From Candidatus Saccharimonadota bacterium (GTDB taxonomy: Bacteria > Patescibacteriota > Saccharimonadia > Saccharimonadales > 2-12-FULL-41-12), in assembly GCA_016219345.1 (NCBI GenBank), contig JACRNE010000007.1, positions 1 through 50,443 of the forward strand: a stretch of DNA of 50,443 nucleotides, written 5' to 3'. The notes under the pieces were generated by a model. It was given only the letters and a program-made list of their open reading frames with translations. It was not told where the DNA came from and ran no database searches. Shown in pieces: positions 32,403 through 39,931 of this stretch. The position numbers were made by a program, and so were the translations under genes. How positions within the stretch are numbered: the stretch's first letter is position 1; every line of letters begins with the position of its first letter.

Positions 32403-33530
32403 ATGGCTAAGCAATCACAAAATAGAAAAAAGGTAGAAAAAACGGATAATATTTTCCGCTATCTACTCCGTTGGAGCGGACTTGAGCTAACCGATAAACG
32501 TTGGTTAAGAAACACACTAATCGGATTGTTGATTTTTGTTATGGTAGGTGTCGGCGCTATGTATGGGATTGCTAAGTGGTATATGGCAAAACATGCCGAT
32601 GAACCGTTAGTTTACGGAGCGACTTTCATTCCCAAGTACGCTAAAAGCTTTGGTTTAGAGCCAAGAGAAGTACTACATGAAGTAATTGATGATTTGGGTA
32701 TAAAACGTCTTAGATTTGTTAGCTATTGGAACGAGCACGAGAGAGTACCAGGTGAATATAACTTTGACGAGCTAGACTGGCAATTTGAAGCTGCGAATCA
32801 ATCAGGCGCGAAAGTAAGCCTTGCGATCGGGTTGCGGCAACCCAGATGGCCGGAATGCCATATGCCAGGCTGGGCCGAGGAAATGCCTAAGGATGAATGG
32901 TCTAAGCATCTAAACGCCTACATAACGAAAGTTGTTGAAAGATATAAAGACAACCCAGCTCTAGAAAGCTACCAGCTGGAAAACGAATATTTCCTATCTG
33001 TTTTTGGCGATTGTCCTGACCATAGTAAGGAGCGTCTGGTAAATGAGTTCAATTTAGTTAAATCCTTGGATCCTTCCAAGCCGCTAATCGTAACAAGGAG
33101 TAACAACGCCGTACCTAGCTGGCCAATCGGCGAACCTCGCTCTGACATAAACGGTGCTTCTATCTACAAACGCGTCTGGGATGCCACTGTCACCAAAAGA
33201 TATTTCGAGTACCCTGTACCAGCCTGGTTCTACGGATTTTTAGCTGGCGGAGCAGAGCTTACAACTAATAGAAATACTTTTATCCATGAATTGCAGACAG
33301 AGGCATGGTTGCCTCCAGGAAAACGCATGAATGATCTAGCTACAATTCCAGAACAAAACAAATCACTCAGCCCCGACCAGTTAAGAAATAGAATGTTGTA
33401 CGCAGAGGCGACCGGCGCAAAAACAATTGATCTATGGGGCGTTGAGTGGTGGTATTGGCGCAAACAAGCTGCCAATGATCCAGGGCTTTGGCAAACAGCC
33501 AAAGAAGTAATAGCTGACTCAAAAAACTAA
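32403..33530 (+). CDS. Membrane-anchored clan GH-A-like glycoside hydrolase
   Basis: N-terminal TM; IKRLRFVSYWNEHERVPGEYNFDELDW, YQLENEYF (acid/base), HELQTEAW (nucleophile-like). Confidence 0.7.
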   Translation: MAKQSQNRKKVEKTDNIFRYLLRWSGLELTDKRWLRNTLIGLLIFVMVGVGAMYGIAKWYMAKHADEPLVYGATFIPKYAKSFGLEPREVLHEVIDDLGIKRLRFVSYWNEHERVPGEYNFDELDWQFEAANQSGAKVSLAIGLRQPRWPECHMPGWAEEMPKDEWSKHLNAYITKVVERYKDNPALESYQLENEYFLSVFGDCPDHSKERLVNEFNLVKSLDPSKPLIVTRSNNAVPSWPIGEPRSDINGASIYKRVWDATVTKRYFEYPVPAWFYGFLAGGAELTTNRNTFIHELQTEAWLPPGKRMNDLATIPEQNKSLSPDQLRNRMLYAEATGAKTIDLWGVEWWYWRKQAANDPGLWQTAKEVIADSKN

Positions 33531-34153
33531 ACTAACGGCACACCAGGATATTTATTAGCGATTTGGCGTGTCGGCACATCAGTTTCTATCGCTACTACGT
33601 CCCTAGGAATAAGCATGACATCACGATTTGGATGACTCCCATTATGTTGTGGGATAACGCCCATAGTCACTAAAGTCTTCTTAGGCCCCTGACGCATAGC
33701 CGAGGCATTTACGCATTGATCTTTATATTCCGCTTGACCAAATAATTTATTGGGTATTATGCCGGCGTGTAACACACCATTGTAATAATATGCCACGGCC
33801 GGCAAAAATCCTTCAGTCGGCATAGGCTTTGTATCTAAATAATGCTCAATAACATGATCAAGCGCAGTCTGAGTTACTCCTAGGACAGTAGCTTTTTTAT
33901 GCGATCTCTTCAATCTACCTGCCTCGTGGTCTGAAGGCATCCAAAACCAACCACTATGCATTGAATTTCCTTCACTATTTGAAATAGGATATTCCGTAAC
34001 GAGGCCGTATTTAGCCCATTGAAAACTCTCCGAGTCAGACCCAGCCACGACCTGTCTTAAGGCACGATAAATAGGAAACCCTTCAAATCTTTGAGAAGTT
34101 TCGGCGGTTTTTATTTCTACAGGAGTAAGATCTTCTTTAAATTCAGCAAACAT
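33527..34153 (-). CDS. Hypothetical protein
   Basis: 208-aa intact ORF. Confidence 0.6.
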   Translation of the reverse strand: MFAEFKEDLTPVEIKTAETSQRFEGFPIYRALRQVVAGSDSESFQWAKYGLVTEYPISNSEGNSMHSGWFWMPSDHEAGRLKRSHKKATVLGVTQTALDHVIEHYLDTKPMPTEGFLPAVAYYYNGVLHAGIIPNKLFGQAEYKDQCVNASAMRQGPKKTLVTMGVIPQHNGSHPNRDVMLIPRDVVAIETDVPTRQIANKYPGVPLV

Positions 34154-34215
34154 ATCTTCTTATTATAGCATATATTGTAAATATTAGCAATATAGCTCAT
34201 ACTATTTAAACAGTT

Positions 34216-34655
34216 ATGGTAAAGAAGAAACCTGAGACTAAAAAAATCACGCGCTCGATGGTGAGATAGTTGCCGGAATTGCACTAAACGGACGTGAGAC
34301 AAAGTCTTTACGGCTTGGTCATGGACATTTGCGTGGAGCTTTTGTGAATGTACGAGGTGGAGAAGTATGGCTAACAAATGCAACAATCACAAGCTCACCT
34401 GGATTTACCATATCTGAATCTGAACAGACAAAAGAGCGTAAACTACTTCTTAAAAAACGTGAGATTGACGCATTAATTGAGGCAAAAAAACAGGGAAGAA
34501 CAATTGTTCCTCTAGAATTATTAACTGGGGGAAGATATATCAAGGTCAAAATAGCGGTCGGCAAAGGCAAGAAACACTATGATAAGCGAGAAACAATAAA
34601 AAAACGCGACCAAGAAAGAGCAAATGACCTTGAGCTAAAACACCGAAGAGGCTAG
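34216..34655 (+). pseudogene. smpB: SsrA-binding protein, apparently frameshifted with loss of the conserved N-terminal motif
   Basis: MVKKKPETKKITR then a frame change to DGEIVAGIALNGRETKSLRLGHGHLRGAFV...RKLLLKKREIDALI...VKIAVGKGKKHYDKRETIKKRD. Confidence 0.85.
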
Positions 34656-34675
34656 AATAGTCTAGTTGGCGTTAA

Positions 34676-34750
34676 TCCCGGGTAGCTCAATGGTGGAGCA
34701 AGAAGCTGTTAACTTCGAGGTTGTCGGTTCGAATCCGACCCCGGGAGCCA
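34676..34750 (+). tRNA. tRNA-Asn(GTT), CCA encoded
   Basis: Acceptor TCCCGGG/CCCGGGA, anticodon loop CTGTTAA, T arm GTCGG-TTCGAAT-CCGAC. Confidence 0.93.
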
Positions 34751-34777
34751 AATTAAGCTATTAATACAAAATTGTCT

Positions 34778-35350
34778 TCATTTTTGTTTGATGGGTTTCT
34801 TGAAGAGGATTATTCCGGTCATTATAGAGTTGGTTAAAATCATAGCTACAGAATGCAGCATAGTTGCTATGTTATAGGATTGTAACGAAAATATGGTAAG
34901 TATATGGCGCAGTACATTAGCGCTGTAAAGTATCGGGGTTTCAGATTCAGGCTTTTTCCAAGTCTTCCGAATAGTAGGCATAAATGCGACAAGGTCTATA
35001 GAAACAGCAATAATAACTGATATTGTGGGGTCTTTTGTTAAGATCCATGGAATAAGTCCTAGCAAACTTACTATTAGGAAAAAATGGTCAATCTTGGCTA
35101 TGTTCTTAAATCCATGACGCAGTGAAAATAATAAAATTGTTATTGAAAAAATTTCAGACGCAAGCGTAGGAAGTGCTCCAATACCAGCGCCCTTAACCAA
35201 CTGACCGAAAAATGTTATTCCTGTAACGATCGACCATACGAGCCAAGTGTAGGGATGTGGTGTAACCCGTTTTTTGTAAGCATCACGCAAATAGGGAATA
35301 TATCCACAAATTGCGATAATTACAGCAACAAGCGCAAATGCTTCTTTCAT
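34778..35350 (-). CDS. PQ-loop/SemiSWEET-like membrane protein
   Basis: ICGYIPYLRDAYKKRVTPHPYTWLVW and multiple TM segments. Confidence 0.5.
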   Translation of the reverse strand: MKEAFALVAVIIAICGYIPYLRDAYKKRVTPHPYTWLVWSIVTGITFFGQLVKGAGIGALPTLASEIFSITILLFSLRHGFKNIAKIDHFFLIVSLLGLIPWILTKDPTISVIIAVSIDLVAFMPTIRKTWKKPESETPILYSANVLRHILTIFSLQSYNIATMLHSVAMILTNSIMTGIILFKKPIKQK

Positions 35351-35386
35351 GCAGCTATTTTAACAGCACCGTGCGCGACAAACTTT

Positions 35387-35929
35387 CTAATCAGTAAGAA
35401 TTTTTGCGTTCGGTATGTCTTTTTTAATTATACTGAGATCATTTTGAGAGACATTTGGATTACCGGGCAAATCGAGAATTTCAAGATTTTTCAATTTTCC
35501 AATTTCTTGAGGTAAACCAGATATATTATTGTAAGCAAAATTAGCTGTCCTCAGCTTACTAAGCTGACCAATTTCAGCTGGAATACCCGTCATTTTATTG
35601 TTAGAGGCAATTAACACTTCTAGATTAGTAAGCTTTCTTATCTCGGCTGGCAAAGCACCAGTTAAATTATTGTCACTTACATTGAAGGTTGTCACTGAAC
35701 CATCATCTAGGATGTCCTTCGGGACTTCACTCAAACCTTGGTTTGAAAGATCAATTGTTTTGCCGCTGCTTTTTGCAGCGCTGGTGGATTGTTCTTTATC
35801 GGCTTGATCAGTAGTAACATCGGCATTTGAACTATTTTGATTCTCCCGGGAAGAGTAATTCTCTTTAAACAAAAAGTAGCCGCTAACGCCTAATGCCACT
35901 ATCAGAACTACGATTACGATATTCTTCAT
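35387..35929 (-). CDS. Membrane-anchored leucine-rich-repeat protein
   Basis: N-terminal TM, then repeats such as LPAEIRKLTNLEVLIASNNKMTGIPAEIGQLSKLRTANFAYNNISGLPQEIGKLKNLEILDLPGNP. Confidence 0.85.
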   Translation of the reverse strand: MKNIVIVVLIVALGVSGYFLFKENYSSRENQNSSNADVTTDQADKEQSTSAAKSSGKTIDLSNQGLSEVPKDILDDGSVTTFNVSDNNLTGALPAEIRKLTNLEVLIASNNKMTGIPAEIGQLSKLRTANFAYNNISGLPQEIGKLKNLEILDLPGNPNVSQNDLSIIKKDIPNAKILTD

Positions 35930-36038
35930 ATCTCTATTTTATCAGCCTGATTAGTTTGCACAAACTACAGTAGCTCCGTCTATTTTCGTAAAACAGGATG
36001 TTTTATTTGATATAATTATTTTGTTGATAAGTCCAGAT

Positions 36039-36046
36039 AATCAAAT
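36039..36046. repeat. Left target site duplication AATCAAAT
   Basis: Exact 8-bp match to 39924-39931, each abutting a terminal inverted repeat. Confidence 0.9.
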
Positions 36047-36112
36047 GGCGACTATCCCCTCAAAGCAAGTAACTTCTTAAAGTCTTAATGGTTATTGTGG
36101 TATAATAGTAAT

Positions 36113-36259
36113 CGCACCAGCTTGAGGTGCATAGTGAATCAAGCAGACTAAATCGGGTGGGAAAACACAGGTGTTTTATCTCAGATTAATCTGCGGATTC
36201 AAATTTTAAGCGGCTTTACAGCCCTATGAGACAAAACACAGTCTTGTAGGGCTTTTTTT
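36113..36259 (+). ncRNA. Candidate structured RNA with its own promoter and terminator
   Basis: TGgTATAAT at 36098-36106; GCACC/GGTGC hairpin; long stem GAATC-aa-GCAGA / TCTGC-g-GATTC with inner AAAACA-cagg-TGTTTT; terminator GCCCTATGAGAC/GTCTTGTAGGGC plus T7. Confidence 0.6.
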
Positions 36260-36306
36260 ATGGGTTGTTTACGACTTATAAATTAAATGTTCTATTAAAA
36301 ACATAA

Positions 36307-36383
36307 GCCAATGTAGCTCAGAGGATAGAGCGCTACTCTAGCGGAGATAGAGGTCGTCGGTTCGAGTCCGACCATTGGCACCA
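36307..36383 (+). tRNA. tRNA-Arg-like gene with aberrant anticodon arm (possible pseudo-tRNA)
   Basis: Perfect acceptor GCCAATG/CATTGGC, D arm GCTC/GAGC, T arm GTCGG-TTCGAGT-CCGAC, encoded CCA; anticodon region CTACTCTAGCGGAGATAG folds only with a bulge or mismatch. Confidence 0.65.
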
Positions 36384-36419
36384 GCATACGTCTGGTAGCC
36401 ACAATTTGGAGAAATGTAA

Positions 36420-36442
36420 AAGCCCTCTTGGGTGAGGGCTTT
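36420..36442 (+). terminator. Hairpin downstream of the tRNA-like gene
   Basis: AAAGCCCTC-ttgggt-GAGGGCTTT. Confidence 0.6.
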
Positions 36443-36567
36443 GCTACTCTAGCGTGTTTTTATCTTAGCACGTGATAGTTAAACTCGTCTACAAGTTTGT
36501 AAGACGTTTATTAAAGATACCCTAAAACATGAGACAAAAGTACAATATTAACTTCTTACAATATTCC

Positions 36568-36596
36568 TTGACAAGCAAGTACTGCTGGAGTATAAT
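36568..36596 (+). promoter_or_regulatory. Consensus sigma70-type promoter of the transposase
   Basis: TTGACA (36568-36573), 17 bp, TATAAT (36591-36596); ATG follows 7 bp later. Confidence 0.85.
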
Positions 36597-36603
36597 TAAG
36601 GAC

Positions 36604-37449
36604 ATGAGATACACATTTAAGGACTTCAAAGAGGAATACCCAGACGATACAGCTTGTCTCAATGCTGTACTAGAAAATCGTTATGGCAATACCTGTCCTC
36701 GTTGTGGGGTAATAGGCGTTAAGTTTCACCCCATCACAGGGCGACAAGGCTTTGTATGTTCTGAGTGTGATAAACATATCTATCCTCTAGCCGGTACTAT
36801 CTTTAGGAAGTCCACTACTAGTCTATGGAGCTGGTTTTACGCTATATACCTATTCTCCGTATCTAAGAATGGTGTATCGGCTAAGGAGCTAGAACGACAT
36901 TTAGGCGTTACTTATAAAACAGCATGGAGAATGGCCAAACAAATCAGGCTTTTAATGGAACAGGACGGGGAGATACTAACTGGTGATGTTGAAGTTGATG
37001 AGACTTACGCACCCTCACGTAAGCACCCACGGGCTTTAGGGCACAGTAAAAAGCAGGTTATCTTTGGTGCTGTTGAGCGTAACGGACGAGTAAATGCAAG
37101 TCATGTTAAAAGTGCAGGTGTTCGGGTACTTATGCCGATAATTGAAAACAACATACAAGCCGAAGCCACTATCTATAGTGATGAAGCCAGAGTTTATAAG
37201 ACCTTGAATAAGCGTGGTTACTCCCACACTACAGTTAATCACTCAAAGCTAGAGTATGTACGAGGAAACGCCCACACAAACACCATAGAGGGGTTCTGGT
37301 CTCAACTAAAGAGAAGTATAGATGGCACTTATCATGCTGTATCACCTAAGTATCTACAGAGTTACATTAACCAATTTGTATTTCAGTATAACTTTAGAGA
37401 TCTGCCTACTTGTCCTGTTCTTTTGGAACGGGCTGCGAAGCTTTCTTAA
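36604..37449 (+). CDS. IS1595/ISXO2-family DDE transposase with N-terminal zinc ribbon
   Basis: CPRCGVIGVKFHPITGRQGFVCSEC, GDVEVDETYAPSRKHPRALG, IYSDEARVYKTL, EYVRGNAHTNTIEGFWSQLKRSIDGTYHAVSPKYLQSYINQFVFQYNFR. Confidence 0.95.
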   Translation: MRYTFKDFKEEYPDDTACLNAVLENRYGNTCPRCGVIGVKFHPITGRQGFVCSECDKHIYPLAGTIFRKSTTSLWSWFYAIYLFSVSKNGVSAKELERHLGVTYKTAWRMAKQIRLLMEQDGEILTGDVEVDETYAPSRKHPRALGHSKKQVIFGAVERNGRVNASHVKSAGVRVLMPIIENNIQAEATIYSDEARVYKTLNKRGYSHTTVNHSKLEYVRGNAHTNTIEGFWSQLKRSIDGTYHAVSPKYLQSYINQFVFQYNFRDLPTCPVLLERAAKLS

Positions 37450-37492
37450 TTAGTCTTTTAAATAGTTTTTTACTCATACTCTTATTATAACT

Positions 37493-37999
37493 CTAATAAG
37501 TGGTCTTCGTCTTGCTGTACACCCTGCCATCAATATAGGTGATCATCAGACTGCCCTTATCCGTTAGTGGACTTCCGTAATCACAGAGTTCCATAGTGCC
37601 AACTCCCGGTGTCTCGCTTGTTGTGCAGCTGTCTGATGTCTTGTTGATGAGTTTCTCTACTTGGGCTTTTGTCTGACCATTCTGTATCTGCTGGTAGTAA
37701 GTATTTGGATCCCATGATGAAACAACAGGAGTATCTACTACAGATGAAACAACAGGTGGGCTGTAGGTTGTCAGGGTGGTGCTTCTTCCCCAGGTTAAAT
37801 ACCAGAATATGGTCTGCAAAATCATAAATAGAATACTAATAGCAATTAAGTGCTCACCTAATTTCTTGTCCAGTCGCTTATCTTTAGCTATGTAGACTAT
37901 TCCAACTATCAATCCTATTATCGGAATAAAGAAAGCTACTATCGTTAGAGCTAGGTAACTCTCGTGCTTGCTAGCCTTTACCTCTGTTTTGTCGGACAT
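37493..37999 (-). CDS. Membrane protein of unknown function (transposon cargo)
   Basis: Two TM segments followed by an extracytoplasmic domain with paired Cys (SDSCTTS, MELCDYG). Confidence 0.65.
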   Translation of the reverse strand: MSDKTEVKASKHESYLALTIVAFFIPIIGLIVGIVYIAKDKRLDKKLGEHLIAISILFMILQTIFWYLTWGRSTTLTTYSPPVVSSVVDTPVVSSWDPNTYYQQIQNGQTKAQVEKLINKTSDSCTTSETPGVGTMELCDYGSPLTDKGSLMITYIDGRVYSKTKTTY

Positions 38000-38031
38000 A
38001 TCATATTCTCCTTTTATTTATTAAGGCGCCC

Positions 38032-38060
38032 AAATAAAAAGGACACCCGTACTAGGTGTC
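38032..38060 (-). terminator. Rho-independent terminator in the leader of the 37493-37999 gene
   Basis: Minus strand GACACC-tagtacg-GGTGTC then C and TTTTTATTT. Confidence 0.7.
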
Positions 38061-38130
38061 TTAAGCCAACAGCAGGTTAAACCTAACTGAATTCGCACGG
38101 AGTGTCCATTCTATGGTTTAACCAATTCAA
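38061..38130 (-). promoter_or_regulatory. Attenuator-like leader upstream of the 37493-37999 gene
   Basis: GGTTAAACC/GGTTTAACC 9-bp stem whose loop contains GGACAC, complementary to GTGTCC of the terminator arm. Confidence 0.45.
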
Positions 38131-38180
38131 ATAAAAAACCGCCGCTGACTTAAGACAGTTTTATGATACGTCGAGCGGGT
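38130..38180 (-). terminator. Terminator of the caspase-like operon
   Basis: Minus strand ACCCGCTCGAC...GTCAGCGGCGGT followed by TTTTTATTT. Confidence 0.65.
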
Positions 38181-38204
38181 AACTAATTCAAGTCCGAGGA
38201 CTTC

Positions 38205-38861
38205 TTATATGGATGCATCTTGTTTGCCTAGGCAGACTTGGTGCTTCATATTAGTAAATACACAAGCAAGCATATCGCTTGCTCCTTCTGGGGCATCACT
38301 GCTCATTAATTCTTTCATCATTTTTTTTGAATACTCTATCGATCGTTTTGTTGCTTCGGCAGCGCTTTTACCTTTAAGGAGCGATACTACCACTTGATTT
38401 GATGGCATCATGACATAATTTGCTATCTTGTCTTCAAGAGGGTGATGTGTTTTCTCAATGTCGTAGCATAGCCAGAATTTTTCAGAATATCCTATATAGG
38501 CCAACACTCCTGCATCGACACAGTCCTGGCCAAGTTGCGCACCAGTACTACACGAACGAGCATACATAATAGTGCCTTTCAAGAAGTGCAAATTTGATGC
38601 ATCTACAAGAGGCTCGTTGTCGTATCCGTAAATAGTAGTTTCAGAACCATGGCCATTAATAACACATAGTTCTGGTTTCATTTTCTTCAAACGTCCATTA
38701 AGTTCTTTCGGAATTGCTTTTTTCGACTCGAGGTCTAAAATGCCATGGCCTCTGTCTGTTGCTTCCTTTAAAAGTTTTGTGGTCCAATAAAAAAGATAGT
38801 TTGTGACTAAGTCATAATCAGGTCTCGTAAATAAAATTGTCTTATTGGAGGAGTGAGCCAT
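38205..38861 (-). CDS. Caspase/CHAT-like cysteine peptidase (candidate)
   Basis: LCVINGHGSET (His-Gly) and IMYARSCSTGAQLG (Cys) motifs at caspase-like spacing; 218 aa. Confidence 0.7.
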   Translation of the reverse strand: MAHSSNKTILFTRPDYDLVTNYLFYWTTKLLKEATDRGHGILDLESKKAIPKELNGRLKKMKPELCVINGHGSETTIYGYDNEPLVDASNLHFLKGTIMYARSCSTGAQLGQDCVDAGVLAYIGYSEKFWLCYDIEKTHHPLEDKIANYVMMPSNQVVVSLLKGKSAAEATKRSIEYSKKMMKELMSSDAPEGASDMLACVFTNMKHQVCLGKQDASI

Positions 38862-39066
38862 TTTTTATTGAACGAAGAAATTCCAATTGCATTTCAACGT
38901 ATTCCTTACCTAAGTCGTCGTCTTCTTCTATGAGTCTTTTAAGTTCAGTGACGGTAAAGCTTCCTTCATTTCCAATAGCAATCCCCATATTTGCAGGCAT
39001 TGTACTTAATCTAGCTAGAATAAGGTTCTTTTCATCCGACGTAACAGACGAGTTTGTATCAATCAT
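38842..39066 (-). CDS. Small protein partner of the caspase-like gene
   Basis: 74-aa ORF overlapping the protease start by 20 bp. Confidence 0.75.
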   Translation of the reverse strand: MIDTNSSVTSDEKNLILARLSTMPANMGIAIGNEGSFTVTELKRLIEEDDDLGKEYVEMQLEFLRSIKNGSLLQ

Positions 39067-39254
39067 TAAATTATCTCCAACTCGGCTAACTTGCCAAGGA
39101 TTTCCTTACCTTTATCTGTATTATTATATACCTCAATATAAGCAGCATGCCAAGTGATAGGACCATCTGGATCAATAACTACAACAATATCGTTACGCAA
39201 GCCCAGAGGTAGACCAGCATAAATCTTATTAAACCTAACTTTTAATTCTTCCAT
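39066..39254 (-). CDS. Small protein, first gene of the caspase-like operon
   Basis: 62-aa ORF whose stop overlaps the next start; minus-strand TATAAA upstream. Confidence 0.75.
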   Translation of the reverse strand: MEELKVRFNKIYAGLPLGLRNDIVVVIDPDGPITWHAAYIEVYNNTDKGKEILGKLAELEII

Positions 39255-39270
39255 GATTTTTGTGTTTTAT

Positions 39271-39303
39271 AATGTTCATAACATTACGCATTCCTGTCGG
39301 AAT
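39271..39303 (-). promoter_or_regulatory. Promoter/operator-like region of the caspase-like operon
   Basis: AATGTT-cat-AACATT (39271-39285) and ATTCC-tgtc-GGAAT (39290-39303) dyads next to the minus-strand -10. Confidence 0.4.
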
Positions 39304-39362
39304 TGTAGCATGTTTTTACAATATTCAAAGCATTGCTATAATCTGCTTCTTTTTCAATAAAA

Positions 39363-39707
39363 CTACAGCTTCTCCCAGTCCAAAAACTCCAAAGCATCGT
39401 CCATCCTTCTGAAGTTTTGGCTTATGGCTCTACTAGTCTTATTCTCAGCCTCAATCCAATATCTATCGTCTCCAGCCTCCATTCCATGATCATAAACTTT
39501 AATCATTACTTTTTCTTTAGTTTCAGGATTTGTTCCCTCGAAAATAGATACCCTACAAACATCTTTAAGGCCGGAATATCGTTTTATGCATGCAATAGCT
39601 TTTGTATCATCTTCTGTCATTCTATCCTTAGAATTGCATATATATCTATACTTGTGAAGAACGGGGGTATAATTATAAGCGGAAGGAGTAAAATAATGTA
39701 TTTTCAA
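39363..39707 (-). CDS. Hypothetical protein (start may be internal, at MTEDD)
   Basis: 114-aa ORF, coding-like C-terminal part. Confidence 0.5.
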   Translation of the reverse strand: MKIHYFTPSAYNYTPVLHKYRYICNSKDRMTEDDTKAIACIKRYSGLKDVCRVSIFEGTNPETKEKVMIKVYDHGMEAGDDRYWIEAENKTSRAISQNFRRMDDALEFLDWEKL

Positions 39708-39884
39708 ATTTTCAAAAATCCATCATTACAACAGCCCTATTGGTGGGTTATCAAGAGTTCGGGAAACCATGAAATAATGTGTCATTCTGAGATGCTGAGT
39801 AGTAAACAAGCCTGCATAAATGCTATAGCCAAAATATGTCGAGAAGCAGGGTCTGCGCTTTACTACGATAGAACTGGTGAGTAA
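39696..39884 (+). CDS. DUF1508/YegP-like small protein
   Basis: GGAAGGA RBS; MYFQIFKNPSLQQPYWWVIKSSGNHEIMCHSEMLSSKQACINAIAKICREAGSALYYDRTGE. Confidence 0.75.
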   Translation: MYFQIFKNPSLQQPYWWVIKSSGNHEIMCHSEMLSSKQACINAIAKICREAGSALYYDRTGE

Positions 39885-39923
39885 GAGCATTATCTGCCTA
39901 CTTGCTCTGAGGGGATAGTCGCC

Positions 39924-39931
39924 AATCAAAT
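39924..39931. repeat. Right target site duplication AATCAAAT
   Basis: Exact match to 36039-36046. Confidence 0.9.

Larger units (their letters stand above)
36047..39923 (+). mobile_element. IS1595-family passenger transposon, 3877 bp
   Basis: Left TIR GGCGACTATCCCCTCAAAGCAAGTA (36047-36071) and right TIR at 39899-39923 (24/25 inverted match), 8-bp TSD, IS1595/ISXO2-type transposase inside. Confidence 0.92.

Noticed and set aside
36047-36071. TIR as part of the structured RNA or of a dif-like site
   Set aside because: Its inverted partner at 39899-39923 with abutting 8-bp duplications is explained by transposition.
36113-36259. SRP RNA, tmRNA, RNase P or T-box identity for the structured RNA
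   Set aside because: Signature sequences of those RNAs (e.g. the SRP apical loop, T-box UGGNACC motif) are not present.
36331-36350. Amber-suppressor (CTA) anticodon in the tRNA-like gene
   Set aside because: Placing CTA at positions 34-36 leaves almost no pairing in the anticodon stem.
36529-36603. Upstream extension of the transposase ORF (MRQKYNIN...)
   Set aside because: The consensus TTGACA/TATAAT promoter lies inside this extension, so the 36604 ATG is the likely start.
38075-38123. GTTAAAC...GTTTAAC as an integron attC site
   Set aside because: The boxes are in the wrong order for RYYYAAC...GTTRRRY on either strand, there is no integrase nearby, and the stem is better explained as part of a terminator leader.
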